Source: Ectocarpus siliculosus
Taxonomy: Eukaryota > Sar > Phaeophyceae > Ectocarpales > Ectocarpaceae
Direction of reading: 5' to 3'
Assembly (NCBI GenBank): GCA_000310025.1
Contig: FN649739.1
Coordinates: forward strand, 425,967-475,081
Length of the DNA stretch: 49,115 nt
Shown here piece by piece: positions 20,123 through 39,600 of the stretch. A program made the translations under genes and the position numbers. The notes below the pieces were generated by a model. The model searched no databases. It was not told where the DNA came from and saw nothing but the letters and a program-made list of their open reading frames with translations. How positions within the stretch are numbered: the first letter of the stretch is position 1; every line of letters starts with the position of its first letter.

Positions 20123-20448
20123 GTGGAGTCGTGCGGAAAATGGCCAACCACTCCGCGTGTGAGAGAACCTTTAACCTTGTTGTTGTGTTGTGTTGGAAGA
20201 AGGTTCGACACAATGTAGCGCCATCGTGTTGGCCGATACCACTAACGGTCCGCCTTCTACGAGACGGTTTGCCGAAGAACTGCCTAACGCGCCCATCGCA
20301 CCCCACACATCTCTGCTGCTTTGCCGAAAAAACTGTAGCAGGATAACGAGAAAACGCGCCCCTTGGCTACAAAGGTAGTCCATGTACGACTCTGGTCGAC
20401 TGGGTAGAGCTGCGACGGACACAGCAAAGAGAAGCTGCTTGTTGCACG

Positions 20449-27661
<7,213 letters not shown>

Positions 27662-27854
27662 TCGCTCACCTGACCTGTTGGTGGTGCCCGTCGATAGTTT
27701 CGAGCGTTTTGCTGCGAGTTGAAAGAATGTTTGGAGGTACCTTGCAATTCGAGTAGAAAGTGTAGTGCTGACGGCTCACTTTGAGACGAGGGTGTGTGTC
27801 AGTGTGAGATTTTGGAGACTGAAGCAGATGGTGAATGAATTGGGGGCGAAGGGA

Positions 27855-29640
<1,786 letters not shown>

Positions 29641-29655
29641 AAATACAATCGTCGC

Positions 29656-29752
29656 GGATGGGAAAGAAATAAATATAGATCGCTGTATTATTACTGCTTG
29701 ACAGGAAACAGGATTGTTTCCCATAGCCATATTTATTTCTTTCCATTCGCTA
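29656..29752. repeat. imperfect inverted repeat in the retroelement 3' region
   Basis: GGATGGGAAAGAAATAAATA on the left pairs with ATATTTATTTCTTTCCATTC on the right, separated by about 45 bases that include GACAGGAAACAGGATTG. Adjacent to the perfect 64-bp inverted repeat. Confidence 0.75.
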
Positions 29753-29774
29753 CGAAGTGGCAACACCAACCCCT

Positions 29775-29995
29775 GCGGGAGGTGATGCCACTGTTTACAT
29801 CCCATACTATCTGAGGAGAAGAACTGACTCGAAAATACTGATGGATACCAACTAGACCACCGGGGCGACCGGCTTGGCATTGTAACGTTGCTCATGTGCA
29901 AGTGATGATGTTGTTCAACATTCATCTTGTCGTATTTTCGAGTCAGTTCTTCTCCTCAGATAGTATGGGATGTAAACAGTGGCATCACCTCCCGC
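29775..29995. repeat. perfect 64-bp inverted repeat (93-bp loop)
   Basis: The arms at 29775-29838 and 29932-29995 are exact reverse complements; the left arm begins GCGGGAGGTGATGCC and ends GACTCGAAAATAC. It lies 160-380 bases beyond the recombinase stop codon, where DIRS-group elements carry the internal complementary region and terminal repeat. I infer that it is part of that terminal structure. Confidence 0.85.
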
Positions 29996-30153
29996 GGTCG
30001 GTGTATCCACTTCTCTCCCTTACTTAGGAAACTCACTCGAACAAGATGAGTTTTCTCATCCCATACTTTACTGATAGAAAACAGATGAATGTGGAGGCAT
30101 TGAGGAGAGACCATGGCTGAAATAAGACCATTTAAATAAACAAACGAGACCAC

Positions 30154-31728
30154 CTAAAGCAAAGGCTTATTGCTAAACGCTGACAACGATCGGCTCTGTT
30201 CACTCAAACCGAACTCATTCAACTGCCTGTATTGTTCCTCTGAAACTCCCTCGACCATGGCGGTACCCTCGGATCCTGGAGCCACTACTTCCATGAGTCG
30301 CATGTATCGCCAAGCAGTCTTTGGACTTTTCCAATATGCCTTCTGCATGATTGTCGATAGAGAATCTCCTGCGAGGGCTCTGGAAACCGCCCCTCCTGAC
30401 CTAAAGGAGTGTAGAGAGAACCCTTGGGTCTCTCCTACTGCCGCGGCGTATCTCTTTAGTGCTTCAGACATCCTGCTAGTAGCCACCGGCAACTTGCCTC
30501 TCTGCGCTTCACCTTGCATAGACTCCGAAATGTCTGGGAAAAGGTAACCTGAGGTAGTGTCCCATCCGACCTGCTTCCCCACGGCTATAAACCTCTCTAC
30601 CGCTCGAACTGGGCAGATTGCCACGTATTCCTCATCATACGGTACGGTCAGGATATGATCCGCTCCATCCCGTTGGGTTTTTCCCCACTGAAAATTGCAC
30701 ATGAGGCCGCTTCGATTTGGGAGTCGCAAAATACGTTGGATGAGGATATTTGTGAGCTCCACTCCTCTCTTGGTTGTGCTAAAAGCCACCGAAAAGAACG
30801 CAATGTCCCTAGCCAACGTAACCCGTTCGACGTCGGATGAGGCGTATTGAAGCCTGATCTGCATTGGAAAAATAATCTTCTCCAGATGGCTTCGAAGAAT
30901 GACCGGTGCTTGTTTCACCAATACTCCCGCCTGCTTTTGCTCACTTGTGGTGAACGCCATATATTGCGCAACTAGCTCGCTTTTCACCGGGTTACCAACC
31001 CGCATGGTCTTGCTCCACGGTGTCACCACTCCCATTTCCTTCTCGAACACCATGGATAACTTGGAGACATGATTTGTTCGGAGAGAGTCAAAGGCGTATC
31101 TAAGGCTACATTCTCCCTTGTCTGTTGAACAAGCTGTAAGATCTTTGGTGCCCACGGCTTCGCAGTGTTTAGCATGCACGATTGTACGCCGTCTTGAACC
31201 GCAGGAGTCTAACCAGCACAGGAACTCTACCACATCCTTTGGTTGTGCATTTTCAATAGACACAGACCCGTTCCTTCGAGATGCTAGGAAGTTGCTGAAC
31301 AAAGCCCATGTGGCCGACCGACTGCGCGCGGAAGCTTTCTCCGCCCATGCATTTAGAAATTGTTGGTATCGCCTTGAAATAGCCTCTTCGTCCACTTGAA
31401 GAGGAGGTGTTGTCCGAGGTTGGTGCTGGGCTATTGAGTACCCGCACCATTGACAGAACCGAAACGAATCATCGTTTTCACTGTGGCACTCCGGGCATAA
31501 GACCCGTGCCCGCGATGCTGACACCTTCACGAGCGGCGGAGGAGGAAGCTTCGCCTCGCCGAGACGATCTCGCTTGGGAATTATCGCCTCTAAGATGCTC
31601 ACGATGAGGCCAAGGGCTGTGAACACAGCCTGGAGAGCCTGGTAAAGAATGCGTTGTCCCACAAACCACCGAACATGAACAGGAGACACGTTGAGAACGA
31701 GCCGAACGAACTCTTCATCACTTAGCAT
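30154..31728 (-). CDS. tyrosine recombinase of a DIRS-like retrotransposon
   Basis: A 524-residue protein that would integrate the circular DNA copy of the element by site-specific recombination. The C-terminal half is a phage-integrase-type domain with all key residues: Arg321 (TTKRGVEL), Lys350 (FQWGKT), His440 and Arg443 (LHSFRSGG), Trp466 in the second-His position and Tyr475 (TAWRYMRL), with the usual nine-residue spacing between 466 and 475. A zinc-ribbon-like pair CPEC (78-81) and CQWC (92-95) sits in the N-terminal half, after a hydrophobic stretch at about residues 33-50. The ATG overlaps the stop of the upstream pol frame by 11 bases, as expected for a polycistronic element. The frame is intact, so this part may still be functional. 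Confidence 0.9.
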   Translation of the reverse strand: MLSDEEFVRLVLNVSPVHVRWFVGQRILYQALQAVFTALGLIVSILEAIIPKRDRLGEAKLPPPPLVKVSASRARVLCPECHSENDDSFRFCQWCGYSIAQHQPRTTPPLQVDEEAISRRYQQFLNAWAEKASARSRSATWALFSNFLASRRNGSVSIENAQPKDVVEFLCWLDSCGSRRRTIVHAKHCEAVGTKDLTACSTDKGECSLRYAFDSLRTNHVSKLSMVFEKEMGVVTPWSKTMRVGNPVKSELVAQYMAFTTSEQKQAGVLVKQAPVILRSHLEKIIFPMQIRLQYASSDVERVTLARDIAFFSVAFSTTKRGVELTNILIQRILRLPNRSGLMCNFQWGKTQRDGADHILTVPYDEEYVAICPVRAVERFIAVGKQVGWDTTSGYLFPDISESMQGEAQRGKLPVATSRMSEALKRYAAAVGETQGFSLHSFRSGGAVSRALAGDSLSTIMQKAYWKSPKTAWRYMRLMEVVAPGSEGTAMVEGVSEEQYRQLNEFGLSEQSRSLSAFSNKPLL

Positions 31729-32483
31729 TCCGGGCGAAATCCACTACCACAGCTAGCATTCCTGACCGTTTGAAATGAAAACGCTCGGACCCTTTCTGGT
31801 GGTGTACCCGGAAAAAGGGTGACTCACCCCCGCTACCGATCGACAACGTCCGTGATCGCGTAGCCGCGTCCGCTATCCGTGGAAACCAGTACTGCTTCCG
31901 ATCTGGGACGATCACAAGCGCCTTTGCGCGACACTCCTCCAAGTGCTGAAGAAACACTCCTACCATGCTCGTCGGAGGGAAGCAGAAACCGAAACACTCC
32001 TCCGTCGTTGAACCAGGCATGAACCGAACATTTTGCGTAAGCACGTCAACCCCGGCACACCCTTGTGTATGGTATCTGGAGTAAAATGGCAGATCCTCAC
32101 TAGTGCAGCGCCCATCTACCCAGCGCTTGTGAACCGAGGCGGGTGTGGCCATTAAAATCCATGGTCACCTGCTCACCCGCCCACGCGCATAGGTCGCCGA
32201 ACATCCGCTCATCTAGTCTCACAAAATCGTCCGATCCTGGTCTAGAAATACCATCAGCCTCAGCGTTTTCCTCGGAGCTCACCCACTTCAATTTCAGCGT
32301 GAAATCGCGTCGCACTTGCAACCAGAACAGATCAGTAATAATCTCATGCATGAGGGTGTTGGAAGACCGCCCTTTCTTAAAGGCGTCGTGTAAGACTTTG
32401 CTATCCACCTTGGAAATGAGGGTGGACCCGGCCAACTGAGAAGGTTGGCTATCCGAAAACAGACGCAGAGTCTGCTGGAGAGC
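31718..32483 (-). pseudogene. DIRS-like pol remnant (RNase H end and post-RH domain), frameshifted
   Basis: The RNase H C-terminal part is readable from the gap edge: LKLKWVSSEENAEADGISRP matches the family's W-x-x-x-x-N-x-x-AD-x-x-SR pattern. The adjoining domain, MATPASVHKRW, CAGVDVLTQN, CFPPTSMVGVF and VIVPDRKQYWFPRI, matches the region that follows RNase H in DIRS/Ngaro pol proteins. The two parts are in different frames: an extra base near 32150 (GATTTTAATGGCC) breaks the frame, so this is decay, a sequence error or a programmed shift. Reverse transcriptase, gag and the 5' terminal repeat are missing into the N gap. The frame ends 11 bases inside the recombinase gene. Confidence 0.82.
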
Positions 32484-32583
32484 NNNNNNNNNNNNNNNNN
32501 NNNNNNNNNNNNNNNNNNNNNNNNNNNNNNNNNNNNNNNNNNNNNNNNNNNNNNNNNNNNNNNNNNNNNNNNNNNNNNNNNNN
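32484..32583. other. assembly gap (100 N)
   Basis: Separates the RNase H part of the retroelement from the first tandem unit. Its true length is unknown; the missing 5' half of the element and possibly more tandem units may be inside. Confidence 0.98.
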
Positions 32584-35500
32584 CCGGTATGCAGCGGCAG
32601 AACGAAGGCCCCCGTCGCCGACCCCGGGTCCCGGTGTCCCAACAAACATTCTGATCTGTTTGTCAGCGTTAATGGGCTGCTCTATATTCTTGGTTCCTCC
32701 TCCTTTTGCAGGACTGAGGCCATCCGTCTTGAGAGATGAGATCGCGGGCCGGCTCTCGTCGGCACCAGCATCTGCCTCGTCGCCGGTGTGCCGTGGACAC
32801 CCGTCCCCCCAAACGGGGGAGACTGGGTTCGCCGCGGCCAGGGGCGGAGGCGGGGACGGCTGTGTGCAGGGTGCCACCTGCCAAACGGAGGCGGGAGAGA
32901 CGGTGAGTGGAGAAAGCGTTTCCTCACCAGTTGTCACCCTGCCTGTTGACGTGGCCGATCAGCGGCCGAACGGGTCACCCTTTGGGAGAGATAGCGCGAG
33001 AAGGCTGCTCCTAAACGTTTTGAGGGGGCAACATGTGTTGTTGTTGCTGGGGGTGCTTCGTGTGAGGCAGGAGCTGATAGGTCCTACATGGCTGGTCGGT
33101 GCTGGAGGATGTAGTCGTTCGGGCGGCGCCTTGCGAACTCCAGGCACCCCTTGGGAGCTGCAATCCCCCTCTCCCGCTCTTTTGCTGGCCTGTCAGTGGT
33201 ACATTCTTACCTGCTGATAGCGTCACCCTCGATAAGATACGCCTCTTTGTAGCAGAGGGATTTAGTCGCATAGCTTCCGAAGGACATAAGAGTCGGCATA
33301 CAGCTGGACCGGGATGCGATCAGAGTGTCTTACCTTGGGGCAACTTCGCTTTTGACAAAGGAAGGAGTATATGCACCTCACACACGTTTCCTCCCCCTGC
33401 CCCCTTGGTTGCCATGATCTCGGGACACGCTTGTGTACTCGGCGGACGCGACGAAATTTACTTGTTTTCCCCGGGACTCGATGGGATACTGTCTGTTTTC
33501 TCCAGGTGCCGCGCGGGAGGACACCCGAGGATGCTGCTGCTGCTGCTGCTGCTGCTGGTTCTAGTGGTGGTGGTGGTGGTGGTGAGTTGACCTTTCGTTC
33601 TGGAGATGTGCCCCGTGTCTCACGAGAGTCGAAGAGGCACGAGAAATTGCAGCTGAAGTCGTTTCTGCAAGCTGGAACGATTGGAAGCTATCGAGTGACG
33701 TGCTCGGTTTGTCGTACCGTCTAGGAAGCGTTACCTCTGGCGGGGGCGGCGGCGGTATGCAGCGGCAGAACGAAGCCCCCGTCGCCGACCCCGGGTCCCG
33801 GTGTCCCAACAAACATTCTGATCTGTTTGTCAGCGTTAATGGGCTGCTCTATATTCTTGGTTCCTCCTCCTTTTGCAGGACTGAGGCCATCCGTCTTGAG
33901 AGATGAGATCGCGGGCCGGCTCTCGTCGGCACCAGCATCTGCCTCGTCGCCGGTGTGCCGTGGACACCCGTCCCCCCAAACGGGGGAGACTGGGTTCGCC
34001 GCGGCCAGGGGCGGAGGCGGGGACGGCTGTGTGCAGGGTGCCACCTGCCAAACGGAGGCGGGAGAGACGGTGAGTGGAGAAAGCGTTTCCTCACCAGTTG
34101 TCACCCTGCCTGTTGACGTGGCCGATCAGCGGCCGAACGGGTCACCCTTTGGGAGAGATAGCGCGAGAAGGCTGCTCCTAAACGTTTTGAGGGGGCAACA
34201 TGTGTTGTTGTTGCTGGGGGTGCTTCGTGTGAGGCAGGAGCTGATAGGTCCTACATGGCTGGTCGGTGCTGGAGGATGTAGTCGTTCGGGCGGCGCCTTG
34301 CGAACTCCAGGCACCCCTTGGGAGCTGCAATCCCCCTCTCCCGCTCTTCTGCTGGCCTGTCAGTGGTACATTCTTACCTGCTGATAGCGTCACCCTCGAT
34401 AAGATACGCCTCTTTGTAGCAGAGGGATTTAGTCGCATAGCTTCCGAAGGACATAAGAGTCGGCATACAGCTGGACCGGGATGCGATCAGAGTGTCTTAC
34501 CTTGGGGCAACTTCGCTTTTGACAAAGGAAGGAGTATATACACCTCACACACGTTTCCTCCCCCTGCCCCCTTGGTTGCCATGATCTCGGGACACGCTTG
34601 TGTACTCGGCGGACGCGACGAAATTTACTTGTTTACCCCGGGACTCGATTGGATACTGTCTGTTATCTCCAGGTGCCGCGCGGGAGGACACCCGAGGATG
34701 CTGCTGCTGCTGCTGCTGCTGGTTCTAGTGGTGGTGGTGGTGGTGGTGAGTTGACCTTTCGTTCTGGAGATGTGCCCCGTGTCTCACGAGAGTCGAAGAG
34801 GCACGAGAAATTGCAGCTGAAGTCGTTTCTGCAAGCTGGAACGATTGGAAGCTATCGAGTGACGTGCTCGGTTTGTCGTACCGTCTAGGAAGCGTTACCT
34901 CTGGCGGGGGCGGCGGCGGTATGCAGCGGCAGAACGAAGCCCCCGTCGCCGACCCCGGGTCCCGGTGTCCCAACAAACATTCTGATCTGTTTGTCAGCGT
35001 TAATGGGCTGCTCTATATTTCTTGGTTCCTCCTCCTTTTGCAGGACTGAGGCCATCCGTCTTGAGAGATGAGATCGCGGGCCGGCTCTCGTCGGCACCAG
35101 CATCTGCCTCGTCGCCGGTGTGCCGTGGACACCCGTCCTCCCAAACGGGGGAGACTGGGTTCGCCGCGGCCAGGGGCGGAGGCGGGGACGGCTGTGTGCA
35201 GGGTGCCACCTGCCAAACGGAGGCGGGAGAGACGGTGAGCGGAGAAAGCGTTTCCTCACCAGTTGTCACCCTGCCTGTTGACGTGGCCGATCAGCGGCCG
35301 AACGGGTCACCCTTTGGGAGAGATAGCGCGAGAAGGCTGCTCCTAAACGTTTTGAGGGGGCAACATGTGTTGTTGTTGCTGGGGGTGCTTCGTGTGAGGC
35401 AGGAGCTGATAGGTCCTACATGGCTGGTCGGTGCTGGAGGATGTAGTCGTTCGGGCGGCGCCTTGCGAACTCCAGGCACCCCTTGGGAGCTGCAATCCCC

Positions 35501-35619
35501 CCCCCCCGCTCTTTTGCTGGCCTGTCAGTGGTACATTCTTACCTGCTGATGGCGTCACCCTCGATAAGATACGCCTCTTTGTAGCAGAGGGATTTAGTCG
35601 CATAGCTTCCGAAGGACAT
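32584..35619 (+). repeat. tandem array of ~1.17-kb units (2.6 copies visible)
   Basis: Unit boundaries placed at GAAGCGTTACCTCTGGCGGG: unit 1 runs from the gap to about 33724, unit 2 to about 34888, and unit 3 from there to 35619. Spacing is 1167 and then 1164 bp; the second spacing reflects one GCT fewer in the coding GCT run. Units are nearly identical, with a handful of substitutions and single-base indels. Unit 3 is cut off by the long G-tract element at 35619 and its remaining ~430 bp is not found on the other side. Confidence 0.95.
32712..35234 (+). CDS. predicted exon pairs of the tandem units, perhaps the USP N-terminus
   Basis: Each unit holds an exon a of 191 bp (32712-32902, 33879-34069, 35044-35234) after TTTTGCAG and before GGTGAG. 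Units 1 and 2 also hold an exon b of 76 or 73 bp (33506-33581, 34673-34745) after TCTCCAG and before the strong donor GTGAGT. Exon a starts in phase 1 and ends in phase 0; exon b starts in phase 0 and ends in phase 1. So a-b-a-b-a splices in one frame through all units. Exon a encodes a 63-residue piece beginning GLRPSVLRDEIAGRL and containing CRGHPS and GATCQTEAGET. Exon b encodes VPRGRTPED, an Ala run, then SSGGGGG. The last exon a (phase 0) fits the first recognised USP exon at 36653 (phase 0). Function is not recognised; transcription is unproven. Confidence 0.4.
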
Positions 35620-36225
35620 ACGACCCCTGTCCCCTTTGTTGCACCCCCCCCCGAAGTTTGCCATCGGCCTTGGGATTTCGTCGCTTGGCAACGACGTTGT
35701 AAAACATGCCCCTCCCCCCCGGTGTTTGCCATCGGGCATGGGCTGTCGTCGCTTGGCAGCGATGTTGTGAGACAAGCCGATCACGTCGTGAAGCTCGGCA
35801 AACAGGTTACAAGTTTTGTGTTGGGCAGTAACCATAATGATGGTCGAGTTGATTATGTTGTGCGGGGTCGAGAACCTTCAATCCGTGCAAAGTTTGATGT
35901 TATCGCACCACGTTGTGGTAAATTGGTCGAGCACCCTCGAGGCAGTTACACAGTGCTTGCAACTGTCTCTGGAAGTGAAACTTCCAGAATATATATACAG
36001 TCATAAGCAGCTGTCATCCGTACGCAAGGAAGTAAGCACAAGACGCCGAACACCCTTAGCAGGATGCGGCGCAGCCTTCGTGCGACTCGCCGAATACCTC
36101 ACGGTGCTTCGCGCTTGGTGATGTGTGAGCCTGGTTTGGTGAGAACCCGGCGTGCTCCTTCCCGGCGTTGCAGGGATGCGAGGTCAATTGTCTAACGACT
36201 ACGGCATGCATACACCCCCCCGTTC
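35619..36225 (-). mobile_element. G-tract repeat element, long form, copy 8
   Basis: Reverse-orientation counterpart of the element at 1-625, colinear over its whole length. It shares the CATGCCGTAGTCGTTAGAC core, GGGTTCTCACC, the block GTAACTGCCTCGAGGGTGCT and the two tandem 70-bp blocks with CGATGGCAAAC. One end abuts tandem unit 3; the other ends in a C run at about 36215-36223. No convincing protein. Located between the tandem exon array and the USP gene, antisense to both. Confidence 0.8.
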
Positions 36226-36652
36226 TGCTCCAACGGCACCGTACCCGCCGTTGACCCACTTGTTAGTTATATCGCATGCCTCGCTGCTTACGTCCTCCAC
36301 CTTGACAGACATGCATGACGACCCGTTCGTTCTTTGCTGTTTGAAGAATGCTGTTCCGATATCATTCAAGAAACTGCCAACTCATGTGGCGATCCGTTGA
36401 GTTTGACCGTTTGTTCTGCTGAAGGGACGTATCCCTGTTGCATGACGAATCTTTGGTTCTGTCAAGTGCTGAAGGAAGGTATGCCGGCTGTGTGTTCATG
36501 GCATCTGTAACTTTTCGCTTTGGTTTACCATTGGTGCTTCGGGCCCGCCCCAGCCAACACGGACGGCTAGGTTGATTCTTGATACCGCCTGTGATTCTTC
36601 GGGTTGTCATCAATGAAGTGGTCGTTGTCCTGCTGTGTAATTGGTCTTGCAG
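36226..36652. other. stretch before the first recognised USP exon
   Basis: No gene or repeat recognised. It ends in a good acceptor (GGTCTTGCAG) for the exon starting at 36653, so it is probably an intron. Confidence 0.5.
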
Positions 36653-39600
36653 GGCGAAGGGTCGGGTGAGGGTGACGCCCGGATTGGAGGGGCGGTGAGG
36701 GCGGTGGTCGGGCTTGCGGTAGCTAGCGGTGGGTGCGCTGCTACCGCAGCATCTTGTCCGGTTACCGCCGGAGCCGTCGCCAAGAAGTTACAGAAGGACA
36801 CCCGCCAATGGGTTTTGGAGATGCGTGATGGCCGGAAGGCGAAAAAACAGGGAAAAAAGGAGGAAAAGAAGAGAAGGGAGGAAGAGTCGGCAGCTCGTCG
36901 GCGACGTGCTCAAAAGAGCCAGCCAGCGTCTGCGGCCGCCGATACTCCTAAGCACGGCGGCGGCGAAAGCGCCGGGGCAACCGCTATCGTGAAGCCGAAG
37001 GCAGCCCGGCACAAAACCTCCGACGAGCTCGCCGTTCTCGCTTTCCAGCGACGCCGAGGTGCCATTCACGGGGAACGGAGGGACCGCGGGTCGACGACCT
37101 TCCGTCAACACCGCCGGGTTTGGCGTTGGGGTGGGCTCGGTCTTGCAGGTACAAGAACGAAACAGTAGCCTGAAGGCAGTCGATCGTTCAATCGTTGCCG
37201 GTGGTTTGTGCTGGTACAATTGATTTGGCATGGAGGCATGCCTTCACGAGACGCTTCATCAGACCCACGCCAAGAAACTGTAGGATGACGGTTAAGGTTA
37301 GACTACCCATACCCGGTATTTCTCTCCCTTTCGTTCTCTCTCACGAATAGTTGATCTCTAACCAGAATGGGTTGTAAAATTACACAATCTTTCGTACACC
37401 CAATTGCGCTTCACCATATGCCACACGAGCACTCGCTTCCGCTTTCAGCCCAAGCAACCGCCGCCGTCTCGTTTCAACAGCACCGCACCCCCCCGTTTCC
37501 CACGCGCGCCCCGCAGAAGCCATCAGTAGCCGCCGCCGCCGTCGCCACCGCCGCCACCACGGCCGCCACGAGCCCCACCGCCGACCCCGCCGCCACCGCC
37601 GCCACAGTCAACACCGCCGCCACCGCCACAGCCTCCGCCACCACCCCCGCTGACACCGCTGCCGACACCGCCACCCCCGCCACAGCCCCCACCGCCACGG
37701 ACGCCGCCCCCCCAGCCACCGCTGCCACAGCCAACACCGCCGCCACCGCCCCCGTCGACACCGCTGCCGCCCCCACCGCCGCTGCCGCCGTCACGCCCAC
37801 CGATGCTAACACCGCCGCCACCACCACGACCACCCAAGGTAACGCTTCCTAGATAGATATAGCAAATTTAGCCCGTCGCTAGATAGTTTTTTATCGTCCC
37901 AGTGTGCAGGAACGACTCCAGCTGCAACTCCTGCTGGACCTTCGACGGAGAACACGTCTCCTGAGACACAGGCAATTGTTCCTGTTGAGAAGCACGATGA
38001 CCACTACACCACTAGTCAGCGCTGACTTGGGGTGTAGTGGCTCATCGTGCTTCTCAACAGTTCCTATCGACCGGCCAATTGCTCTTGTCGGCGAAAGAAA
38101 AAACATTTGGCGTTGCTTTTTACCACGCACCTGGGAAATATTATCGGCCATCCTTTATGGTGTCCGCACGGGCATTGCGAAGCCATTTATACTGTAGTCT
38201 TCACAATATCCTGTGGAGTCGGGGGAACTCTTGGTCCAGGGTAGCTTGTCTTTTCCACTGGACGGTTCCGAGAATCTCGGTGACCCCGCACTACTACATG
38301 CTCTCTTCTGCGACCTTGTTCGGCATTGTATGCTTCCATGCCGAGACGTTCCACATCTGTTGTCGTTGGTGTCTTGCAGGAGCCGCACTATCCTCCGGGA
38401 AAAATAACTCCGAGATCTCCGGCGGTGCATCGTCGGGCGGGGCAAAGCGGAAGCCGCCGGCTCGACCGCTGCTGGGCGCACCCAGCAAGAGGTGAGTGCT
38501 CGTCAAGCTACTGTAAGGCATGGTTCTTTCATGCACGGCAGTAGAGCCTACTATCCAACACGGAGGCGTTTTCTTGGGTGATGGGGCTCCCAGCCGCGTG
38601 CGTGCTTGTAGCCACCGACGTACCACGACTTCGAGCCTCGCTGTGGTATAGCACCAACCCACAACCTTAGTTTAATGTCGTCGTCTTGCTGCTTTGCCGC
38701 TTAGCCTCGTAGTAATCACATAGCGTCATGGGGGCGACTTCAGTTGTCCCAGGGCGGTATTGGTCAACGCGCAAGAGAGGTGCAATGTATTGAAATCAAG
38801 TGTCACGAATCGAGGGCACCTACCTACCTGCAGTTGTCACATATCGTGGAAACCTAGCGCCCGGATCCAGATATTGAAGGCTGGGGTGCTCTCGATCTAT
38901 CATGCTGACGTACCTTCGCACGCCTCTCTCGGTCCACATGACCATACAGCACGCTTTCTACGACGAGGTAGATTGATGCAGGTCTTCGCGAGTTGACCTG
39001 ACTACTGCCCTATCGCCGACCGCCTGGTTGTCCGTGCGCCCACGACTCCTCGCTACAGGGGCCTCCAAAACAGCTCGTCAGCCAATTTGTGTTGCGTAAA
39101 TGCAGTCTTGCAGCTGCTACGCCACTGCCCGCAGCTTCGCGAGGGGCTATCGGCCTACCCCAGGACCTTCTCCGCCACCAACGCGCCCGGCAACAGCTCG
39201 ACACGCGGTGAGATGTGGCAGATACATATGTGCCTTAGAATACCCTTGCTTTCCTGAAGCTAACTAAACCGGCAACCACACGCCAAGCACGTGCGTCGGA
39301 ACAAACAACAAGAGCGACATCAGTAACAACAACGTAGAGGCCGCGGAACCGCTAAATCGGTGGATGCATGCCGCGCCACCGGAGATTTCGAAACAGAGAA
39401 ACACTGGGCTCGAAATGCGGACATATCGTCCTAAGCCTACTGACAGAAACCAATCTCGCTAGAGTATGTGGCCAACCATATCGAGCACCTTGCTTGCCCT
39501 CATCCCACACACCCATGAACGAGGTCGGCAACGAATGGGAAGTCAACATCCTTTTCCTCGTACATACGGCACGTGGAAGACTGAGGCTTGGGAGTTTCTT

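Noticed and set aside
32660-33217. 185-residue protein as a complete gene in each tandem unit
   Set aside because: The frame runs through a good acceptor and a good donor; the exon a boundaries explain it better than an unspliced gene.
37474-37837. Minus-strand Gly-rich and Val/Ala-rich frames
   Set aside because: Complement of the Ala/Thr/Pro-coding USP exon at 37449-37838; the plus frame joins both neighbouring exons in phase, the minus frames do not.
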